Source: Mucor racemosus (taxonomy: Eukaryota; Mucoromycota; Mucoromycetes; Mucorales; Mucoraceae). From it: 64,000 bases of DNA. Positions 58,582-64,000 of this stretch are shown piece by piece (within the stretch, counting starts at the first letter, position 1; each line of letters begins with the position of its first letter). Position numbers and translations under genes: made by a program. The notes below the pieces were generated by a model. The model was not told the origin of the DNA. It ran no database searches and was given only the letters and a program-made list of their open reading frames with translations. The stretch is taken from the NCBI GenBank assembly GCA_027405735.1, contig JAPEHQ010000010.1, positions 806,001 through 870,000 of the forward strand. Direction: 5' to 3'.

Positions 58582-61142
58582 ATTGTTTAATTTAGAATTA
58601 AAAATAAAACGCCTTTGATTTTCTCTTCTTTATCAGTAAAGTAATCTTGATGGGCATTGATTGTAATGGGTTTCAAAACTCAATGTGACGGTCCGTAATC
58701 TATTCAAACATAAAATGAATGAAAATTTTTCAATCCTTTCTTATCTTCTTTATCCTTAAAGTGTAAAAAAAAAAAAAAAAAAAAAAGGAACTGAAATGGT
58801 AAGCAATTAATAACATACATAATAAGAATGATGGGAGGGCTTTGAAGGATGAATTGCCGTTGTCTTATACAACTAGAAGAGAGAATCAATGATTCAAACA
58901 CATCTGATTTGCTAACTGATAAAAGCCTTTTCATCTATTTTTGTATTTATTTTTTCTACTCGAAAAAGATACTAATTATATATTTGTAATTTGTAGATAT
59001 ATACCCCTGTGTCATTATTTCGGTTTATTTTTTCATAAATTAATAAAGATCTCTTGTATAAAACTAATTTTTTTCGCCACGTTTTTTGTTTTGGATGTTT
59101 TTAATTTGTTCATTTGACATTTCTGATGGCCCTTAGAACCTTAATTTTGTCAGAGCTTCATGGCAGCAAAGTCAAAGTTGCTACTTTGTTTGGGGATATA
59201 CGCTGAAAGAAGGGCCCAACTTAGCTGAAAAACTGTCTAATTACGCGTATATGACGAATACAGTGATTTCGCTCTCAATTTACTAGACGTTTGAAAACAT
59301 TGCCCACATTTTTGAAAAAATTTGCTCCAATTGTTTGAAAATAAGTTGCCCAGAAGATCTCACTTTATTTGGTCATATTTGGTCAAAAAGTAAGACATTT
59401 TCTGTTAAATTGAGAGTGGAAACAATATATCCTTGAGTAAACCCCAGAAGTAATCAGTGTAAAGTAAAATAAAAAATACAGGGCAAAATTTTAGCACCTT
59501 GCGATGGATAAACAAACAAGTGCCAACCGATAGAGCTATTAGTTCAGGCAAATTAATCCTTTAAAGCTAAACATCACCCCAAAATGATCAATTTTGAGCC
59601 TCTAATTCACATGCTTCAAATGCGCTTTGAGAGAGGGTAATAAGATGGAATCATCATACACGATCCATAGTATCATCCTGATGCGTTTTCTCGATTTTTT
59701 TTAGTCATGAAAAATCAAGCGATTCTATCGAAATTTTGCCTTGCTACCATGCGTCAAAATTGATCAAAATCACTCTACTCTTATTTTTACCCCAAAAACG
59801 AAATTTTCAAGTACGCATTTATAATACCAAAACAGCTAGAATTCTTCAATACAACATATAAAATTATTTGTTTTGATATTAATTATTCAAAAAATTGACT
59901 TTTATCCAAAAAACACATTTTTCGAATTCTTCAATTTACGAAATATTCTTGATGCAAAATTCATCGCAAATAGCCTCAGTAGAACCGTAACTTAATACTC
60001 TATGTATAACTATTATAAAGCTACACACACTTCATATACTAGCTCTTGAGTAATTGATGAAAAAGCGTAAAAAAGATTGCAGAATGTGTCATTTTTTTTT
60101 TTTTTTGTATCGAGAAACCGAAATATTGTAAAGCGGATGTTGAATTATTTTAGCGGAGCGACGATGAGGGGTTGGTTTTAGTTCTGGCTGGTGGGTGATT
60201 TTAATATGAAAATGCATTTAAAAGAATATTTAAAGGTGCTTACTGAAAGAATCAATATTATATATATGCTATATATCAATTTTTGAGAGCCTCAGGTATA
60301 TTTTTTTATTTTTTTATTAGAGAAAAGGGGATTGTAATAGGCTTTAATTGAGTTTTTTTTTTCTATAAACGACATTAGTGGAAGTTACGTAGGATATGTT
60401 ATCGACAGTATTTATAATGTAAATAAGTATATTTTTGCTAAAAAGGATTACATAGAAACCAATGTAAAGAATCAATATTTTTGTCTCTCTGTGTAATTGT
60501 GGAGTGGATGCTTTTTAGAGGAAGTGTTTCTGAGTGTATGAATAGAATTGTTCATCAATTATGCATTTTATCTATCTGACCCTTTGAATTTATCATGGCG
60601 TAAATAAAAATAAAGGGATTTGGAAAGTTACCAAACTTCCACAGTATTCCTAGGTGTTTTTAGCAGATTCGTGAGGATCTTCACCCAGATAAGTCGAAGG
60701 TTTTTATACGAAAAATCAGCTCCTTATCAACCGAGATTAGCTGCCTTCTCTTTGATATTGTAATATAATTCGATTTTTATATGATCCTTTGTAGATTTGT
60801 CTGTCTTTCTTCTTTCTATTGTATAACCTCACTAGATGTTGATGCATAAAGAGCATACACAAAGTATTATATAATGCATATGAGACAAAGCCTATTTTTA
60901 CATTAAATTCCTTTTGATGGTTAGTATGAATGAAAAAGGAGATCTGCGAGCTTATTTTCCATGAGCGTTTTAGTGGAAATTTAGGCAAGATGATATATTG
61001 TATTTTTCTTGACGTAATTTAGTTACACCAAGTGGTGATGTTACACATATATCCCTCTCTCTTTTATTTAAATGCATTTGCTTGATTTTAGCTTTTAGCT
61101 TTTTTCTTCTTTTTTTTCCCTCATTATTATATAAATTATACC
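58582..61142. other. Intergenic region, 2.56 kb
   Basis: AT-rich, non-coding, with a poly(A) run at about 58767-58786. Weak inverted repeats (CTCTCAATTTA at 59272 and its complement at 59406) are present but no convincing element. The last 60 bases are T/C-rich and precede the RhoGAP start. Confidence 0.45.
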
Positions 61143-63373
61143 ATGAAACGCTCAAATAGCAATCCGACAACTACTTTAACCAAACGAAAGTCTTTTCGTG
61201 GCTGGTTAAAGAGAGTTACTATCCCCAATGGTGCTGCCAGTCGAAAGATTGGGCCTGACGCCACACCAAAAGGTACGTTTTGATCTAATCAATTTATACA
61301 TTTGATCTAATTGAAATGATAGGTGGTGTCTTTGATATACCGCTTGAAATGTCTATTAAATACGCAAAAACTACTGTTGGTTATGTTGACGATGATGGCA
61401 TTAAACATACAAAAGCAGGAGCAATTCCCATTGTTGTTGCAAAATGTTGCTCATATCTCAAAAAGAATGGTTTGTACTTGTTGGAATCCGTGGTATATGA
61501 TAGATTTAATTAACAATGCTTGAATGTAAAATGAATAGGTTTAGAAGTCGAAGGAATTTTTCGTATCTCTGGTAACTTTAAACGAGTAAATGCCTTGGAA
61601 TTTCAATTTGATCAAAACGCTAGTAGTTATGGATTAGATCTAAATTGGGAGGGTTACACAGTTCATGACGCTGCAAGCGTTTTGAGAAGATATCTGAATA
61701 AACTACCTGATCCAGTTATCCCATTTGAATATTATCAGAAGTTCCGTGATGTTATGAGTAAGTAATCCAATACATATGACAACATTTCATCATCTTTTAC
61801 TCATAAAAACTTTATAGATAACAACACTTACAAAGATACAGAGCATCGTATAGAAGCATTTCAAAAATTGATTCAAAGTTTACCACCTTCTCATCAACAC
61901 TTATTGCTTTATTTACTCGATACACTTAGCTTATTTGCTACAACTGCATCTGAAACAAAAATGAATATTTCAAATCTCTCTGCTGTATTTTGCCCTGGTA
62001 TTCTTCGCCATCCAGACCATAATACACCTGTTCAATACAAAATATCACAATATGTCATTGAATTTCTAATTGAATTCCAATCCTTATTCACTATGCAATT
62101 ACTTGTACCTACAAAGCGAAAGAAGTCTTCCACTACCAGTAGCAGTGGTGGAGATGCTCCCCCTGTACCATTATTATTACCGTCTTCATACCATAAACAA
62201 CCCGCACCACCACCACCACCACCTGTTCCTTTGCATGTCGTCAACCCATCTGCTCCTTCTGAGCTATCCTTGTCATTAAAAGAACCATCTCTTATTGAAT
62301 CACCACTTGAAATCGATGCTCAAGATCAACAACAGAGAAGTATAGTTGGTATTGCATCTTTGCCTACACCAACAACATCAATATCAACAACAAACAACAA
62401 TCAACAGTCATTTATGCATAGAGCAACTAAAGTAACTACTCCATACTATCATCTCATGCTGCAAAAATCGAATGAATTTAAACGTATGATTGAGCCATGG
62501 ATCGGTAAGTGTAATATAAACATAATGACTCACATGCAAGTATCCATCTAACACCTAAATTACTTTTTATCAGCTAAACCCGCTGCATTACTGATTTGCA
62601 TTTCCGTTCTTATGGTCACACTAATAATTATTGCTTATGAAGCTTATTTGGCCGTTACCCTTTGTAGTTTTGAACCATATTTGTTTTTTGCTGGATTAAT
62701 CTCTTATTGGGGTTTATTATACAAGGGTTTGCCACCCTCACCTCCTTCTTCTCCAGTTTCTATTATATCAGATTCAAGAGATGTTCTTCAACAACCTGTT
62801 GCAGAAGCATTACCAGAAACTACCACAGAAGATGAAAAGGTGAATGAAGACATGTTCCCAGAAGCAGTTATGGATTCAAATGTTGAAAAAGCCATGATGC
62901 AGGATGAGTCAATCATGTCTGAATGGAGAGATTTACTTACTAGAGCTTGGAAAGTAAATGACAGCAGCGATGATTCCGATACTAAAACAATCTCAACTGC
63001 ACCAGCCGATGATATGGCATCTGTCATGAGTCGATCTAGCCGATTTAATGAAGAAGACGAAGATTTTGCTCCTGATACTAGTGTGAGTAGTAGTGAAGAA
63101 GATGATGAAGAGGAGCTCGGATTTGATCCAGATACATTGGAAATGTACTTGTCTCAATATGACCAAATCAAAAGAGATGCTGAATTAGCAAAGAGGCTTC
63201 AAATTGAAGAACAAAAAGCAAGAGATGAAAATAATCCCTTTGTTGTAGAAGATTTAGCTGTTGGAAAATCTCGTAGTATCAATGGTAAAGGTGCTTCTGA
63301 AGAAAAAATTGAAAATGTTATCACTCCAACTGATGAAAAAGAAGAATGGAAAATTAGAGTATTTCCTCGTTAA
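61143..63373 (+). CDS. RhoGAP protein with a C-terminal-half membrane anchor
   Basis: Stimulates GTP hydrolysis by a Rho-type GTPase, inferred from the domain. Five exons: 61143-61272, 61323-61469, 61539-61757, 61818-62504, 62574-63373; 660 residues. The RhoGAP domain spans about 44-270, with the arginine finger Arg101 in GIFRISGN, and LRRYLNKLPDPVIP and NISNLSAVFCPGIL further on. Then comes a Pro/Ser-rich linker with PPPPPP. Two hydrophobic segments at about 398-420 and 425-443 (LLICISVLMVTLIII, YLFFAGLISYWGLLY) suggest a membrane hairpin, followed by an acidic tail with a coiled-coil-like end (LAKRLQIEEQKARDE). The basic N-terminus reads KRKSFRGWLKR. Confidence 0.88.
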
Positions 63374-64000
63374 ATATTATATATACACTCCTTTATATTA
63401 TGTACCATTATAAACCTCTCAATATGTATCTATGATATCCCCTCTCCCTCTTTTTTTTTTTACCTTACAATATACTATTATTATTGCCCATTATCGTTTT
63501 ACTTTATCGTTGATTACTCATTCTTGGCAATAATCAGTGATTATACAAACATCGCCTTATTTGATTTTAAGTTTTAAGCTATCAAGAAGCATCAATATGA
63601 CGAACGTTGTTTGTATATACGTTTGCTCGGAATCTATATACTACATTTTGATTCAGAATATAATCTACTGTTTTCAGATAAATTTGGAGTTACATTTGCT
63701 TTTCTCATAAGAATATATGTAAATTTATGGGTGATAACGAGACCAAAACAATAGGGTACCCTTACTTTTCTGCTCATGTATGTAGTACGTGCAACAAAAG
63801 AATATGAATTTAAGCTATTTTCTCGTACAACATTTATCAGGAACTATTTTATAATTGGGATTTTGTGTCTTCAAACGTATCCGAATCAAGCAATTCAGCT
63901 ATATATATATATTTGTTTGGTTTCTTAATAATGTAAACAAATACTGATAAATATGTTTCTTTTAAGCATTGGCCCTTTTTTGTTTTGTTTGTAGACTAAC
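63374..64000. other. Right-hand flank, non-coding
   Basis: AT-rich sequence after the RhoGAP stop, with a T-run near 63451 and a short (TA)n tract near 63900. No gene is visible before the window ends. Confidence 0.4.

Noticed and set aside
59272..59416. 11-bp inverted repeat CTCTCAATTTA with a 123-base spacer
   Set aside because: Short, AT-rich, and without a target duplication; could be chance.

Overview
The window looks like nuclear DNA of an early-diverging filamentous fungus, most likely Mucoromycota (Mucorales-like). It is very AT-rich. Most genes carry several short GT-AG introns of about 49-83 bases, coding ends are Q/N/P/S-rich, and proteins such as Sec21, Lcb1, Sin3 and Tad3 are of fungal type. 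I rebuilt splice forms by hand; every spliced gene listed as CDS closes in frame across all exons.

Layout. 1-42: tail of a plus-strand gene. 0.5-10.7 kb: minus-strand genes (basic nuclear-type protein; a broken NRPS-like A-T-R reductase; a small RVxF protein; coatomer gamma SEC21). 11.4-16.8 kb: repeat-rich block with dynein intermediate chain fragments, a 283-bp MITE, a solo LTR and a lone CACTA end. 17.2-24.1 kb: FMN-binding PPOX-like protein, SIN3, zinc alcohol dehydrogenase. 26.84-31.26 kb: a complete Fanzor (eukaryotic TnpB-like, OMEGA) gene inside a transposon with terminal inverted repeats and a 9-bp target duplication. 32.5-36.0 kb: LCB1 and SKI8. 36.4-50.8 kb: gene-poor block with an inverted repeat copy, a 6.4-kb CACTA-type element carrying two tandem arrays, a further dynein fragment and a second solo LTR. 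50.9-63.4 kb: plus-strand genes (Kelch/BTB protein, TAD3, lipoate ligase, a 97-residue protein, URA6, a membrane RhoGAP).

The housekeeping genes show no operon logic. They serve vesicle coats, sphingolipid synthesis, exosome/Ski function, chromatin repression, wobble inosine formation, lipoylation and pyrimidine nucleotide synthesis. The new material lies in the mobile blocks: a Fanzor element with clean borders and a candidate guide-RNA scaffold, and a dynein intermediate chain exon found in four places, joined to two different repeat families. This suggests repeated gene-fragment capture or ectopic recombination.
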